Numbered from the stretch's first letter, positions 43,347 through 52,806 are shown. The stretch is DNA of 64,000 bases from Bacteroidaceae bacterium (GCA_017470425.1 JAFUYT010000001.1:51857-115856), one strand, 5' to 3'. The notes: a model not told the origin generated them from the letters alone. Numbers and translations are program-made.

Positions 43347-46088
43347 TCAATTTCCCATCGCCAGCTCGATGAACTGGTCGATGGCGGCGCTGAGGCCGTC
43401 GGGGTTCTTGCCGCCGGCCGTAGCGAAGTGGGGCTGTCCGCCGCCACCGCCCTGCATGAGCTTGGCAGCTTCGCGGATAACCTTGCCGACATTGACGCCT
43501 TGCTCTTTCACGAGGGCATCGGAGGCGGCGCAGGTGAGCATGGGCTTGCCTTCGTGGAGCGAGCCGATGCAGACGAGGGCGTTCTCCACCTCGGCGCGCA
43601 GCTGGAAGGCGATGTCCTTCACGGCGTCGGGCGGCAGGATGGTCTTGCCGCGGAGGATGCAGATGCCGTCGCGCTCGGTGGCTGTGCGCAGGAGCTCCTG
43701 CTTCCAGACCTGTGCCTTCTCGTGGATGAACTCCTCGGCCTGCTTCTTCATGCCGGCGTTCTCGGTGATGAGGCGCTCGATGGCGCCGTAGAGGTCGGGG
43801 GCGCCGTTGAAGAGGCTGCGCATCGCATCGAAGGTGTCCTGCAGCTGGTAGAGGGCTTCCTCGACCTTGGCGCCTGTGACGGCCTCGATGCGGCGGATGC
43901 CGGCAGCGACGCTGCTCTCGGAGATGATCTTGAACATGCCGATCTGGCCGGTGGCCTTGACGTGGCAGCCGCCGCAGAACTCGACGCTCTGGCCGAACTG
44001 GACAACGCGGACGTGGTCGCCGTACTTCTCGCCGAAGAGGGCGATGGCGCCCAGTTCCTTGGCCTGCTCGATGGGCACGTTGCGGTGGTCCTGCAGGGGG
44101 ATGTTCTCGCGGATGCGCTGGTTCACGATGCGCTCGACCTGGCGCAGCTCCTCGGCGGTCACCTTCTGGAAGTGGCTGAAGTCGAAACGCAGGCCTTCGG
44201 GCGTGACGAGCGAGCCTTTCTGCTCGACGTGGCTGCCGAGCACCTCGCGCAGGGCTTGGTCGAGGAGGTGGGTGGCGCTGTGGTTAGCCTCGCTGGCGCG
44301 GCGGCGGTCGGTATCTACGCAGGCCATGAACTCAGCCTCGGGATGTTCGGGCAGCTTCTTGGCGATGTGCACGGTCAGGCCGTTCTCGCTCTTCGTGTCG
44401 ATGATGTCGATGGTCTCGAACTCACTGACGAGCACGCCCTGGTCGCCCACCTGTCCGCCCATCTCGGCGTAGAAGGGTGTGCGGTCGAGGACGAGCTGGT
44501 AGTAGGTCTGCTTCTTCTGCGTGACTTTTCGGTAGCGCAGGATGTGGCAGGTGTATTCGGTGAAGTCCCAGCCGACAAACTCAGACTCGGCCCCCTGTGA
44601 CCCCCCGGCGGGGGGCAATACGCTGCCGCCTTTGTCTCCCCCCACCGGGGGGACGGGGGGGGTCTGCCAGTCATCCGTCTCCACGGCTGCGGCATTACGT
44701 GCCCGTTCCTTCTGCTTCTGCATCTCAGCGTTGAAGCCGGCCTCATCAACGGTGAGACCGTTCTCGCGGCAGATGAGCTCGGTGAGGTCGAGGGGGAAGC
44801 CGTAGGTGTCGAAGAGGGTGAAGGCCTGCACGCCACTGATAGCCCCCCGTGCCCCCCCGGCGGGGGGCGTTTGGCCATCCTCTTTGTCATCCCCCACCGG
44901 GGGATTATAGGGGGCCTTCTTCGCCTCGGCCATGACGCGGTCGAGGAGCTTGATGCCGGTCTCGAGGGTGCGGAGGAAGCTCTCTTCCTCTTCCTTCATC
45001 ACCTTGGTGATTAGCTCCTGCTGAGCCACGAGTTCGGGGTAGGCCTGGCCCATCTCCTGGACGAGCGTGGGCAGCAGCAGGTGCATGAAGGCGCGCTTCT
45101 GTCCGAGGAACGTATAGGCGTAGCGCACGGCGCGGCGCAGGATGCGGCGGATGACGTAACCGGCCTTGGCATTGGAGGGCAGCTGACCGTCGGCAATGGA
45201 GAAGGCCACGGCGCGGATGTGGTCGGCGATGACGCGCATGGCGACATCCACCTGTTCCGTCTCGCCGTACTTCTTGCCCGACAGCTGTTCGATGGCCTTG
45301 ATGACGGGCTGGAAGACGTCAGTGTCGTAGTTGGAGTGTTTGCCTTGCAGGGCGCGCACGAGGCGCTCGAAGCCCATGCCGGTGTCGATGACGTTCATCC
45401 CCAGGGGCACGAGCGAGCCGTCGGCCTTGCGCTCAAACTGCATGAAGACGATGTTCCAAATCTCGATGACCTGCGGGTCGTCCTTGTTGACGAGCTCGCG
45501 GCCGGGCACCTTGGCTTTCTCCTCGGGTGTGCGGCTGTCCAGATGGATCTCGGAGCAGGGACCGCAGGGCCCCGTGTCGCCCATCTCCCAGAAGTTATCG
45601 TGCTTGTTGCCGTTGATGATGTGGTCGGCGGGCACGTGCTTGGCCCAGAAGCCGGCGGCCTCGTCGTCGCGGGGGATATTCTCCTCGGACGACCCTTCGA
45701 ACACGGTGACATAGAGGTCCTTGGGGTCGAGGCCGATGACGTCAACGAGGTACTCCCATGCCATGTCGATGGCGCCCTCTTTGAAGTAGTCGCCGAACGA
45801 CCAGTTGCCGAGCATCTCGAACATCGTGTGGTGGTAGGTGTCGTGACCGACCTCCTCGAGGTCGTTGTGCTTGCCGCTGACGCGCAGACACTTCTGCGAG
45901 TCGGCGCGGCGGCGAGGTTCGGGGTCTTTGGTGCCGAGGATGATGTCCTTCCACTGGTTCATGCCGGCATTGGTGAACATGAGCGTGGGGTCGTCCTTGA
46001 CGACCATGGGGGCTGAGGGTACGATGGTGTGCCCTTTCTGTGCGAAGAACTGCTTGAAGCTCTCGCGGATTTCGTTGGCTGTGCGCAT
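43347..46088 (-). CDS. alaS: Alanyl-tRNA synthetase with two in-frame GC-rich inserts
   Basis: 913 residues. The class II core starts [23 protein letters not shown]; motifs [11 protein letters not shown] and [13 protein letters not shown] are present. The editing domain has [11 protein letters not shown] and the zinc ligands [12 protein letters not shown]-terminal C-Ala domain is short but present. Inserts [22 protein letters not shown] (about 391-415) and [13 protein letters not shown]...PPAGGSQG (about 475-500) flank the join between the aminoacylation and editing parts; both are palindromic elements. The frame is open throughout. Confidence 0.96.
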   Translation of the reverse strand: MRTANEIRESFKQFFAQKGHTIVPSAPMVVKDDPTLMFTNAGMNQWKDIILGTKDPEPRRRADSQKCLRVSGKHNDLEEVGHDTYHHTMFEMLGNWSFGDYFKEGAIDMAWEYLVDVIGLDPKDLYVTVFEGSSEENIPRDDEAAGFWAKHVPADHIINGNKHDNFWEMGDTGPCGPCSEIHLDSRTPEEKAKVPGRELVNKDDPQVIEIWNIVFMQFERKADGSLVPLGMNVIDTGMGFERLVRALQGKHSNYDTDVFQPVIKAIEQLSGKKYGETEQVDVAMRVIADHIRAVAFSIADGQLPSNAKAGYVIRRILRRAVRYAYTFLGQKRAFMHLLLPTLVQEMGQAYPELVAQQELITKVMKEEEESFLRTLETGIKLLDRVMAEAKKAPYNPPVGDDKEDGQTPPAGGARGAISGVQAFTLFDTYGFPLDLTELICRENGLTVDEAGFNAEMQKQKERARNAAAVETDDWQTPPVPPVGGDKGGSVLPPAGGSQGAESEFVGWDFTEYTCHILRYRKVTQKKQTYYQLVLDRTPFYAEMGGQVGDQGVLVSEFETIDIIDTKSENGLTVHIAKKLPEHPEAEFMACVDTDRRRASEANHSATHLLDQALREVLGSHVEQKGSLVTPEGLRFDFSHFQKVTAEELRQVERIVNQRIRENIPLQDHRNVPIEQAKELGAIALFGEKYGDHVRVVQFGQSVEFCGGCHVKATGQIGMFKIISESSVAAGIRRIEAVTGAKVEEALYQLQDTFDAMRSLFNGAPDLYGAIERLITENAGMKKQAEEFIHEKAQVWKQELLRTATERDGICILRGKTILPPDAVKDIAFQLRAEVENALVCIGSLHEGKPMLTCAASDALVKEQGVNVGKVIREAAKLMQGGGGGQPHFATAGGKNPDGLSAAIDQFIELAMGN
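44589..44662. repeat. GC-rich palindromic element inside alaS (editing side)
   Basis: Starts GGCCCCCTGTG, has an inner CCCCCCGGCGGGGGG palindrome and CCCCCACCGGGGG, and ends in a run of G. It closely matches the 44842 and 4774 elements. Confidence 0.75.
44842..44916. repeat. GC-rich palindromic element inside alaS (catalytic side)
   Basis: Starts GCCCCCCGTG and ends ATTATAGGGGGCC. The two inner palindromes match the metG element at 4774 at most positions, including the GTTTG and ATCCCCC stretches. Confidence 0.8.
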
Positions 46089-46149
46089 GAGGCTATGTAT
46101 TTTTGTTAATGAACGTGTATAAACAGGCCGTTAGGCGTATATTTGGCTG

Positions 46150-46157
46150 CAAAGGTA
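46150..46157 (-). promoter_or_regulatory. -7 box for alaS
   Basis: TACCTTTG on the minus strand, 61 bases before the alaS ATG. Confidence 0.6.
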
Positions 46158-46232
46158 CAAAAAAACTTACCTGTAGGAATCGTTTTATGCAAAAAAATTA
46201 AGAAAAAGTGATGGGATATAAAAGATTCTTTG

Positions 46233-46240
46233 TATTTTTG
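46233..46240 (+). promoter_or_regulatory. -7 box for nucleotidyltransferase gene
   Basis: TATTTTTG on the plus strand, 42 bases before the ATG at 46283, which supports that start over one at 46208. Confidence 0.55.
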
Positions 46241-46282
46241 CGGTCGAAACTAACCATTCACACTAATTTTTCTATAAGTACA

Positions 46283-47194
46283 ATGAAACCAACTCTATTC
46301 CTCCTCGCTGCCGGTATGGGCAGCCGCTACGGTGGTCTCAAGCAGCTCGACGCGCTGGGTCCCAACGGTGAAACCATCATGGACTACTCCATCTACGATG
46401 CCATTCAGGCTGGCTTCGGCAAGATCGTCTGGGTCATCCGCCGCGACTTCGAAGACCAGTTCCGCAACCAGATCCTGAAGAAGTACGAAGGCCAGGTGCC
46501 CTGCGAGCTCTGCTTCCAGGCACTCGACGACCTGCCCGAAGGCTTCAAGGTTCCCGAAGGCCGCGTGAAGCCCTGGGGCACCAACCACGCCGTGCTGATG
46601 GGTAAGGACGTCATCAAGGAGCCGTTCTGCGTCATCAACTGCGACGACTTCTACAACCGCGACGCCTTCATGACCATCGGCAAGTTCCTCGCCGACCTCC
46701 CCGAAGGCTCGAAGGGCAAGTATGCCATGGTAGGCTTCCGCGTGGGCAACACCCTCAGCGAGAACGGCAGCGTGGCTCGCGGTGTCTGCGGCAAGGACGC
46801 TGAAGGCAACCTCACCGACGTCGTGGAGCGCACCGAGATCGAGCGCGTCGATGGCGAGATCTGCTACAAGGACGGCGACAAGTGGGTGCCCGTGGGCGGC
46901 GAGAACGTGCCCGTGAGCATGAACATGTGGGGCTTCACTCCCGACTACTTCCAGTACAGCGAGGAGTACTTCAAGGAGTTCCTCTCCGACCCGAAGAACA
47001 TGGAGAACCTCAAGGCTGAGTTCTTCATCCCCCTCATGGTCGATAAGCTCATCAACGAAGGCACCGCTACCGTGAAGGTCCTCGACACCACCTCCAAGTG
47101 GTTCGGCGTCACCTACGCTGCAGACCGCCCCGGCACCGTCGAGCGCATCAAGCAGCTCGTCGATGAAGGCGTCTATCCGTCACCTCTCTTCTAA
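46283..47194 (+). CDS. Sugar-phosphate nucleotidyltransferase family protein
   Basis: 303 residues from MKPTLFLLAAGMGSRYGG. The N-terminal LLAAGMGSRYGGLKQLDALGPNGETIMDYSIYDA is the nucleotide-binding signature; INCDDFYNRDAF is the metal Asp region. It should join a nucleotide to a sugar phosphate or similar; the specific substrate is unclear. Pieces of its last 100 bases recur downstream at 55592 and 58140. Confidence 0.88.
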   Translation: MKPTLFLLAAGMGSRYGGLKQLDALGPNGETIMDYSIYDAIQAGFGKIVWVIRRDFEDQFRNQILKKYEGQVPCELCFQALDDLPEGFKVPEGRVKPWGTNHAVLMGKDVIKEPFCVINCDDFYNRDAFMTIGKFLADLPEGSKGKYAMVGFRVGNTLSENGSVARGVCGKDAEGNLTDVVERTEIERVDGEICYKDGDKWVPVGGENVPVSMNMWGFTPDYFQYSEEYFKEFLSDPKNMENLKAEFFIPLMVDKLINEGTATVKVLDTTSKWFGVTYAADRPGTVERIKQLVDEGVYPSPLF

Positions 47195-47218
47195 GAGCAT
47201 CCCCCTACATCATCACCG

Positions 47219-47247
47219 CAGGCCGCCGAGTTCCCTCTGGCGGCCTG
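47219..47247. terminator. Hairpin terminator after the nucleotidyltransferase gene
   Basis: CAGGCCGCC (47219-47227) pairs with GGCGGCCTG (47239-47247). A related hairpin is found at 55662-55692 beside a gene fragment. Confidence 0.8.
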
Positions 47248-47254
47248 CTTTGTA

Positions 47255-47289
47255 GAAAAACTTTTGCGGAAAACATTGCGAACCTTACG
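47255..47289. repeat. 3'-end dispersed repeat, copy 1
   Basis: Contains AAAACTTTTGCGGAAAACAT. Lies just after the DUF3089 gene (minus strand) with the same orientation relative to it as the three copies at 59176, 60161 and 62776 have to their genes. Confidence 0.7.
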
Positions 47290-47344
47290 AAAAGCGAACC
47301 AAAGGAGGCGATGGCGTTGCTCGCACTGGTTCGCCTCATAATTA

Positions 47345-48409
47345 TTATTGGTTCGCCTTATAAGTCGCAATGCGCTTGGCCACGTTGTCCTTGATGTTCA
47401 AATAATAATACGAATAGTCGCTGGCGTGGCGGCCATCCGGCCCAAGGACTTCCATGACTTTCTCGGCGAGCTCCCCAGACATGGGTTCGGCGGCAGCATG
47501 CGTCAGGATCACGCCGCGACTGGGCACCACCTGTGCGTCCGCGCCTACATCGGTGATCTCGTACTTGCCGGTTTCCGCGTTCGGCATGTACGAACCCAGA
47601 TTCTCGCTTGCAGGTGCATAGGTGTCATCGAGTTTCCAGTTTATCGGGTTGATGCTGATCGCATTCGGCAGCACCACGGCGGTCGCTATGTTTTCCTCCA
47701 CGTTCCTGATGCCCTCGGTGTTCCAACTGATGATGACACCCGCGTCGGCCTCTCCAGTTGCAAACTTCAGGTGCGGGTAGTCCTTGAGGTCGTCCCTCGT
47801 AACGGAATAGCCAATGACGTAGGCAGCGACCATGCGCTTGTAGTAGTCGGAATGTTCCTTGAAGTATTTCTTCAGCACGAGTTTAGTCATGGCAGACCCC
47901 TGACTGTGACCCGCAATGATGAACGGACGTCCCTGGTTGTAGTTCTTGAAGTAGTAGTCGAGAGCGGCAGTGATATCATCGTAGGGCATACCAGTAATGG
48001 CTGGTTCGAAGTTCCCTAATTTCTTAAAGGTCTCCGCCTCAAGCCGAAATCCTGCCTGACGGTAATAGGGCATGAACACGTTGGTGCTTTCCGCAAACAC
48101 GCTCGCATGAGCCTCGTATTCGACGGGCGCGCCAGCCATCACATCAGCGTTGCCGATCTCCGCGTAGTCGGAAGCGCCTTCCTCAAAGCTTGAGGCGACA
48201 TACTCCGTAGCGGGAATGTAGAACGTATCGAACTCCTTGGTGATTTCCGGAATCTGATACCAATTGGATTTCTGGGAATAGTCAATTGCATCGCTCTTCT
48301 CGGGCTCTGCCGGGGTCGGGTTGCTGTCGTCGCTCGACGAACATGCCGTGAACGCACTCTGGCCGCAGACGAGGGTGGCGGCCATCACCCATTGCATGAT
48401 TTTCTTCAT
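47345..48409 (-). CDS. DUF3089 lipoprotein (alpha/beta-hydrolase fold)
   Basis: 354 residues. The signal peptide MKKIMQWVMAATLVCGQSAFTAC has its lipidation Cys at residue 23. AGHSQGSAMTKL near residue 166 carries the nucleophile elbow GHSQG; an Asp and His later in the chain would complete a triad. The DUF3089 family probably contains esterases or lipases; substrate unknown. It follows a membrane AraC-type regulator and has its own promoter and a putative AraC site. Confidence 0.85.
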   Translation of the reverse strand: MKKIMQWVMAATLVCGQSAFTACSSSDDSNPTPAEPEKSDAIDYSQKSNWYQIPEITKEFDTFYIPATEYVASSFEEGASDYAEIGNADVMAGAPVEYEAHASVFAESTNVFMPYYRQAGFRLEAETFKKLGNFEPAITGMPYDDITAALDYYFKNYNQGRPFIIAGHSQGSAMTKLVLKKYFKEHSDYYKRMVAAYVIGYSVTRDDLKDYPHLKFATGEADAGVIISWNTEGIRNVEENIATAVVLPNAISINPINWKLDDTYAPASENLGSYMPNAETGKYEITDVGADAQVVPSRGVILTHAAAEPMSGELAEKVMEVLGPDGRHASDYSYYYLNIKDNVAKRIATYKANQ

Positions 48410-48453
48410 TTCAAAACTTTTTAGGGTTTCACAAGTTGGGATGCTTTAGCGTG

Positions 48454-48461
48454 CAAAGGTA
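48454..48461 (-). promoter_or_regulatory. -7 box for DUF3089 lipoprotein gene
   Basis: TACCTTTG on the minus strand, 44 bases before the ATG. Confidence 0.65.
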
Positions 48462-48515
48462 GTCATATTCCCTTGGTATCACGCTGTCCAAACGGCCTTG
48501 CCCCGCAAGTTTTGA

Positions 48516-48547
48516 GAATTCTGAAGCAGTTTTTTACAATTCTGAAG
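48516..48547 (-). promoter_or_regulatory. Putative AraC-type direct-repeat operator A
   Basis: Two half-sites, on the minus strand TTCAGAATTGTAAAA and TTCAGAATTCTCAAAA, start 21 bases apart. The site overlaps the stop of the araC-type gene and ends 55 bases from the -7 box of the lipoprotein gene. A similar pair at 52774 has exactly the same distance. Confidence 0.5.
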
Positions 48548-49721
48548 TTCGCATCCACTCCGTCGCGGTCGTTCCCATGCTTTGCTTGAACGCAGCATTG
48601 AACGTGCTGTAACTGCGGAAGCCGCTCTCGAGGGCCAGCTGCTTGACCGATGTGGGCTGGCTGACGGTGGCGGCCTCATGATAGAGGCGGACGAAGTGCT
48701 GGATGCGAAGGTCGTTGATGTAGGCGTTGTATGTCGTGCCCTGAGTAGAGAAATACTGGCTGAGGTAGGAGCGGTTGATGCCGATCTCGGCGGCCAGCTG
48801 CGTGGCGGTAATGTCGTGTTGCAGATAGAGCTGCCCGTCCTCGCAGTGCTGCTTCAGCTTGGCTTCGATGATCTTGGACAAGCTAAGCGGCAGAGCCGAA
48901 CGGTCGCGAATGGGAGGCGGTAGGGCGCCCGCCTCACCCTCCGTGTTGTCCGGCTCTATTGCCTCGGTGCCGTCTGTCTCGATGGCGAACGAGTCGTCCT
49001 CGGCAGCCGTCAGCGTCTCCACCTGCTGGGTGCCCAGGTCGCTCAGCGTCTCCACCCTCCACAGCAGATAGCCGACGAGTATCACCTCGTTTACCTGCAG
49101 TACATACTGCGAGGTCATGCTGTTGATGGCAAAAGAGTAGATACCCATCACCAGCAGCATGACGGCCAGCACAGCAAAACTCTGCCATACCTCCTTGTGC
49201 TCCAGGTCGGCATAGTTGTCGCGCAGCCAGCGGCCATATTGTCTTAAAGCACGTACCATATAGACGAACAGGCCAATGCCCAGCAGCAGGATATAGACAC
49301 GCAGCTTCGGCATGAGGGCATCGTCATGGCTTGCGGCGACCCACGCCATGCCCGCAACGAGCGGCGCTGACACCACCGCCACCGGCCACAGCGGGCGACG
49401 ACGGTCTTGCAGCATGGCCATTGGTACGACGGCGGCCAGCGGCAAGAGAATCATGCAGTCGAGCAATGCCCCTACACGAAAGTCCCGCATCATCGCCTCG
49501 GTAGTGCTACGGAACAGCATCGGCATATACCAGAGGTGACTCAAGGCTATGGCTGCGAAAAACGCCGCTGTCCAGCGGCGCAGACGCACCGGCGGCGTAA
49601 CGTCGGGCGCAATGCCGTTGGCGCGGCGCAACAGCAGATAGCAACTGGCCATCATGGCGATAGCCGTCACCATCGCGTAAAGAATGATATAGAGGGTATC
49701 TTCCCGAATCTGGTCGTACAT
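48534..49721 (-). CDS. Membrane-anchored AraC-family regulator A
   Basis: 395 residues. About six hydrophobic segments fill residues 10-230 (LYIILYAMVTAIAMMASCYLL first), then a linker, and a C-terminal AraC HTH (TATQLAAEIGINRSYLSQYFSTQGTTYNAYINDLRIQHFVRLYHE...SGFRSYSTFNAAFKQSMG). It could sense a signal at the membrane and control the adjacent lipoprotein gene. It starts 26 bases after the upstream ATPase gene; its paralogue is at 52821. Confidence 0.88.
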   Translation of the reverse strand: MYDQIREDTLYIILYAMVTAIAMMASCYLLLRRANGIAPDVTPPVRLRRWTAAFFAAIALSHLWYMPMLFRSTTEAMMRDFRVGALLDCMILLPLAAVVPMAMLQDRRRPLWPVAVVSAPLVAGMAWVAASHDDALMPKLRVYILLLGIGLFVYMVRALRQYGRWLRDNYADLEHKEVWQSFAVLAVMLLVMGIYSFAINSMTSQYVLQVNEVILVGYLLWRVETLSDLGTQQVETLTAAEDDSFAIETDGTEAIEPDNTEGEAGALPPPIRDRSALPLSLSKIIEAKLKQHCEDGQLYLQHDITATQLAAEIGINRSYLSQYFSTQGTTYNAYINDLRIQHFVRLYHEAATVSQPTSVKQLALESGFRSYSTFNAAFKQSMGTTATEWMRTSEL

Positions 49722-49747
49722 AATTGAATGGTGTCAGATTACCATGC

Positions 49748-51292
49748 CTATGCTATCCTCCAGTCGTCAATCAGCTTCGTCTCCGTCGAGAAGTTGATGC
49801 CGATCTTGAACAGCTGGCGTGGGTCGGAGGCGAAAGGCAGGGCATAGCCCTTGTCTTCTATCTGCTGCAGGGCGGCCGCGGCGGTCTGGTTGATCTTGAG
49901 CTCAAGGATATAGATGTAGTCTGGCGTCTGTATCAGTACGTCTATGCGGCCATTGCTGGTGCACCGCTCCACATTGACATAGAAGCCCAGGAGGCGGAAG
50001 AATACATAGAGCGTGTTCTGGAAATACTTCTCCGTGTTGCCCACAACCTGGTAGTCGCCATCGGCAAAGAAGTCCTGCAGACGGTGCATGAAGCCCTCTG
50101 CGTCGCCCATTTCCACATCTTTGACAAAACGAGCGATGGAGAACGTACTTTTTCTATCTGTCTTGGGCGTATAGAACGGCAACAGATATTTGATGAAACC
50201 CTGTTCTACTTCGCGGTTGGGGAAGCCCAGAGTGTAGGCATCAAAACGCTCGTCGTAGCTCTTCAGCGTCAGGTAGCCACTTTGGTAGAGCAGCGGCAGC
50301 GGATTCTCATCCATGATGTCGATGCTGTTGAGCGTATCGGTCGAAAGCTCCTCGGTGGTCATATTCTCCAGAGGGTAGCACGTCTTCTTCAGCTGATGGA
50401 CCAGGAAAGAGGGGGTGCCCGTTTCAAACCAGTAGTCATTGAACACTTGGCTGCTCAGCGTATTCAGCACACTGAACGGATTGTACATTCCTTCCTTGGC
50501 GTACTTACTGAAGTGGTAGCCGTCGAAGTCACGGCGCAGCCGCTCGTAGCACTCCTCTTTGGTCATGTTGTTTGCTTCAGCCAACGCCGCAATGCTCTCA
50601 TCGAAGTAGGTGTGCAGTTCTTGCTCCGTCATGCCACACACAGCAGAATAGCGATGGTCCAGCGAGAGATCTATGAGGTTGTTCAGGTCGCTGAACACGC
50701 TCACCTTTCCAAACTTTGTCACGCCCGTCAGGAATGCGAAGCGGATTTTGGCATCCAGGGTCTTCAGGACTGAATAGAAAGCTTTCAGCTTGTTCCGATA
50801 GGCTGTCTGCAAGGGCTCGTTGCCAATAGCTTGCAGCAGTGGTTTGTCATACTCGTCCACCAGAATGACCACCCGCTTTCCGGTCTGCTCGTAGGCCTTT
50901 TCAATCACGTGGATGAAGCGTTCCTCCAGCTCACGGTCCTTGAATTCGTCGCCGTACTTCTTCTCCCAGCCTTCTAGATGACGGTTCAGCTCTGCAGCGA
51001 GCGAGCTTTCATCCTTATATTCGCGGCTGTTCAGGTCTAAGTGCAGGATAGGGTGCTTCACCCATTCCGTCTCCAAACGCTCTACGGCCAACCCCCGAAA
51101 CAATTCCCGCTCCCCTTGGAAGAATGCCTCCAGCGTGCTTAGCAGCAACGACTTGCCGAAACGCCTTGGGCGGGAGAGAAAATAGTATTTCCCCTCGTCC
51201 ACCATTTTCCACATCAGCGCCGTCTTGTCAACATAGACATAACCGTCGCGCCGTATCTCGCCAAAGTTCTGTATGCCGATAGGATATTTCAT
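49748..51292 (-). CDS. AAA-ATPase-like / PD-(D/E)XK nuclease-like protein A
   Basis: 514 residues from MKYPIGIQNFGEIRRDGYVYVDKT. An ATPase domain with the Walker A variant SRPRRFGKSLLLST near 40 and Walker B RVVILVDEYDKPLL near 145 (PF09820 class). A C-terminal PDDEXK_9-type region has GRIDVLIQTPDYIYILELKIN (Asp, Glu and Lys of the nuclease core). This fused pair is common in Bacteroidales, often in many copies, with unknown function. Most similar in its C-terminal half to copies B and C. Confidence 0.9.
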   Translation of the reverse strand: MKYPIGIQNFGEIRRDGYVYVDKTALMWKMVDEGKYYFLSRPRRFGKSLLLSTLEAFFQGERELFRGLAVERLETEWVKHPILHLDLNSREYKDESSLAAELNRHLEGWEKKYGDEFKDRELEERFIHVIEKAYEQTGKRVVILVDEYDKPLLQAIGNEPLQTAYRNKLKAFYSVLKTLDAKIRFAFLTGVTKFGKVSVFSDLNNLIDLSLDHRYSAVCGMTEQELHTYFDESIAALAEANNMTKEECYERLRRDFDGYHFSKYAKEGMYNPFSVLNTLSSQVFNDYWFETGTPSFLVHQLKKTCYPLENMTTEELSTDTLNSIDIMDENPLPLLYQSGYLTLKSYDERFDAYTLGFPNREVEQGFIKYLLPFYTPKTDRKSTFSIARFVKDVEMGDAEGFMHRLQDFFADGDYQVVGNTEKYFQNTLYVFFRLLGFYVNVERCTSNGRIDVLIQTPDYIYILELKINQTAAAALQQIEDKGYALPFASDPRQLFKIGINFSTETKLIDDWRIA

Positions 51293-51322
51293 GAAAGCAA
51301 CAAAATTTCTATTAAGACGCGG

Positions 51323-51330
51323 CAAAAATA
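51323..51330 (-). promoter_or_regulatory. -7 box for ATPase A
   Basis: TATTTTTG on the minus strand, 31 bases before the ATG. The same box precedes copies B and C. Confidence 0.5.
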
Positions 51331-51358
51331 CAACTTGTTTTTTATTTGGACGAGAAAA

Positions 51359-51396
51359 ACGCTGCTTTTTCACCATTCTTAGGAAAAAAGCAGCGT
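51359..51396 (-). terminator. Terminator of the hydrolase B transcript
   Basis: ACGCTGCTTTTT (51359-51370) pairs with AAAAAGCAGCGT (51385-51396), and T residues follow on the minus strand. Confidence 0.75.
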
Positions 51397-51456
51397 CTTT
51401 ATATTAAGAATCCCCAAAGCGGCAAGGCCGGGCGGTGCAGGTTCTTCTTATAATTA

Positions 51457-51547
51457 TTATTGGTTCGCCCTATAAGCCGCGATACGCTTGGCTACGTTAT
51501 CCTTGATATTGCTGTAGTAAAACGTGTAGTCTTCATTATGGAAACTT
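51457..51547 (-). pseudogene. Remnant of a DUF3089 gene 3' end
   Basis: In one minus-strand frame it reads HNEDYTFYYSNIKDNVAKRIAAYRANQ then stop, matching the last residues of the intact DUF3089 protein (ASDYSYYYLNIKDNVAKRIATYKANQ). The frame is offset from the hydrolase, whose stop is at 51548. About 270 codons of DUF3089 are missing between this remnant and the DUF3089-like tail of the hydrolase. Confidence 0.8.
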
Positions 51548-52669
51548 TTAGAACGTGTCGAACTCCTTGGTGATTTCCGGAATCTGATACCAACAGGACT
51601 TCTTGGAATAGTCGGGTGCGCCGCTCATACTGCTGTTTTCTGACTTAAACATCTTTTTAACGGCTTCGTCTCGCAGGTTCTTGAAGCGGATGGTCTGAGG
51701 GCTGTCGTTCAATATGACATTATAGGAGTGAGGTACGCCAGGTTCCACGAACGACTCTACTTGTACGCCAGCCAGCTTCAGTTGCTCCACGAAAGCCAAG
51801 TCCTCATGAACGAAGAGGTCGAGGGTGCCGACGATGAGGAAGGTTGCGGGGAAGCCTTTGAGCTGCTCGGGTGTGGCTACTGCCGGGGAGTAATAAATAA
51901 ATTCATCGGCAGGGATTTCCTGTTCATGCTTCAAAAGGGCCCAGCCAGCGACATTCTCGTCTCTATGCCATACGAACTCGCCAGTCATGTCGTCCGGGTG
52001 GAGGTCGTCAGGTCCGCCGGTGCGATAGTCGAGCATAGGATAAATGAGCACCGCACCCTTTACAGGCACATCGCCCTTGTCCTTGTTCCACAGTGCCATA
52101 CGGGTGGTCAGTCCGCCGCCAGCGCTTTCGCCCATAATAACGATATTGTCGCCATCGACATGCAGTTCATCGCCATGCTCGTGGACATAGCGCAGACCCG
52201 CGTATGCCTCATCAAGCTCTATGTGATAAGTGTAAGACGGATCGGTCGTCAGCGTGTATTCTGGAGAGAAGACCGTGGCGTTGAGCCTGTTGGCCATCTC
52301 GCGGAAGTCGTTGCCATACATCGTAGCGTTGCCTGTAGCGTAGCCGCCTCCATGACAATAATACACGACGGGTGTCTTCTCGTCCTGGCCGACGCCATCG
52401 GGACGGTAGAAATAGATTGTAAGTTTCTGTCCTGACTTGGGGCTATCGATGGTGAAATTCTCGCCCTGGTCCTGAACGATGCTCGCAAACTTTGACTCTA
52501 AATCCGGGTCAAGGAGGGCTTCCTTGTACTCATCTGCTATGAGGTTGTAGCTTTTGGGAAGTGTCGGAGTTGGGGCAGGGGCGTCGTCTTTGCTGCTGCA
52601 TGAAGTGAGTACCGTTGTTGTGCCGTAAATCAGGATAGCGGCAAGCATCCATTTTCTCAGATGTCTCAT
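51548..52669 (-). CDS. Alpha/beta-hydrolase lipoprotein with a chimeric C-terminal tail
   Basis: 373 residues from MRHLRKWMLAAILIYG at 52669. Lipobox near TSC. HSL-type signatures: YYCHGGGYATGN (oxyanion hole HGGG) and GESAGGGL nucleophile elbow; a late GVPHSYN may supply the His. It is probably an acyl or carbohydrate esterase on the cell surface. The last 21 residues (DYSKKSCWYQIPEITKEFDTF) copy residues near the N terminus of the DUF3089 lipoprotein, with DNA almost identical over about 40 bases, so the tail arose by recombination or is what remains of a hydrolase-DUF3089 fusion. Confidence 0.85.
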   Translation of the reverse strand: MRHLRKWMLAAILIYGTTTVLTSCSSKDDAPAPTPTLPKSYNLIADEYKEALLDPDLESKFASIVQDQGENFTIDSPKSGQKLTIYFYRPDGVGQDEKTPVVYYCHGGGYATGNATMYGNDFREMANRLNATVFSPEYTLTTDPSYTYHIELDEAYAGLRYVHEHGDELHVDGDNIVIMGESAGGGLTTRMALWNKDKGDVPVKGAVLIYPMLDYRTGGPDDLHPDDMTGEFVWHRDENVAGWALLKHEQEIPADEFIYYSPAVATPEQLKGFPATFLIVGTLDLFVHEDLAFVEQLKLAGVQVESFVEPGVPHSYNVILNDSPQTIRFKNLRDEAVKKMFKSENSSMSGAPDYSKKSCWYQIPEITKEFDTF

Positions 52670-52711
52670 GTTAAGAATGTTTTTGGGGTTAAACATAAAT
52701 GAAATTGTCGG

Positions 52712-52719
52712 CAAAGGTA
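52712..52719 (-). promoter_or_regulatory. -7 box for hydrolase B lipoprotein gene
   Basis: TACCTTTG on the minus strand, 42 bases before the ATG. Confidence 0.65.
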
Positions 52720-52773
52720 AGCAATACCCCTAAAACAACTGAACCTCTGAGCGCCTGAAGGGTCAGGTTTTGA

Positions 52774-52806
52774 TAATTCAGGAACGATTTTAACGATTCA
52801 GTAAGC
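52774..52806 (-). promoter_or_regulatory. Putative AraC-type direct-repeat operator B
   Basis: On the minus strand TACTGAATCGTTAAAA and TCCTGAATTATCAAAA, 20 bases apart, ending 55 bases from the -7 box. Together with site A they give a half-site like YNCWGAATYNTNAAAA. Confidence 0.5.
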
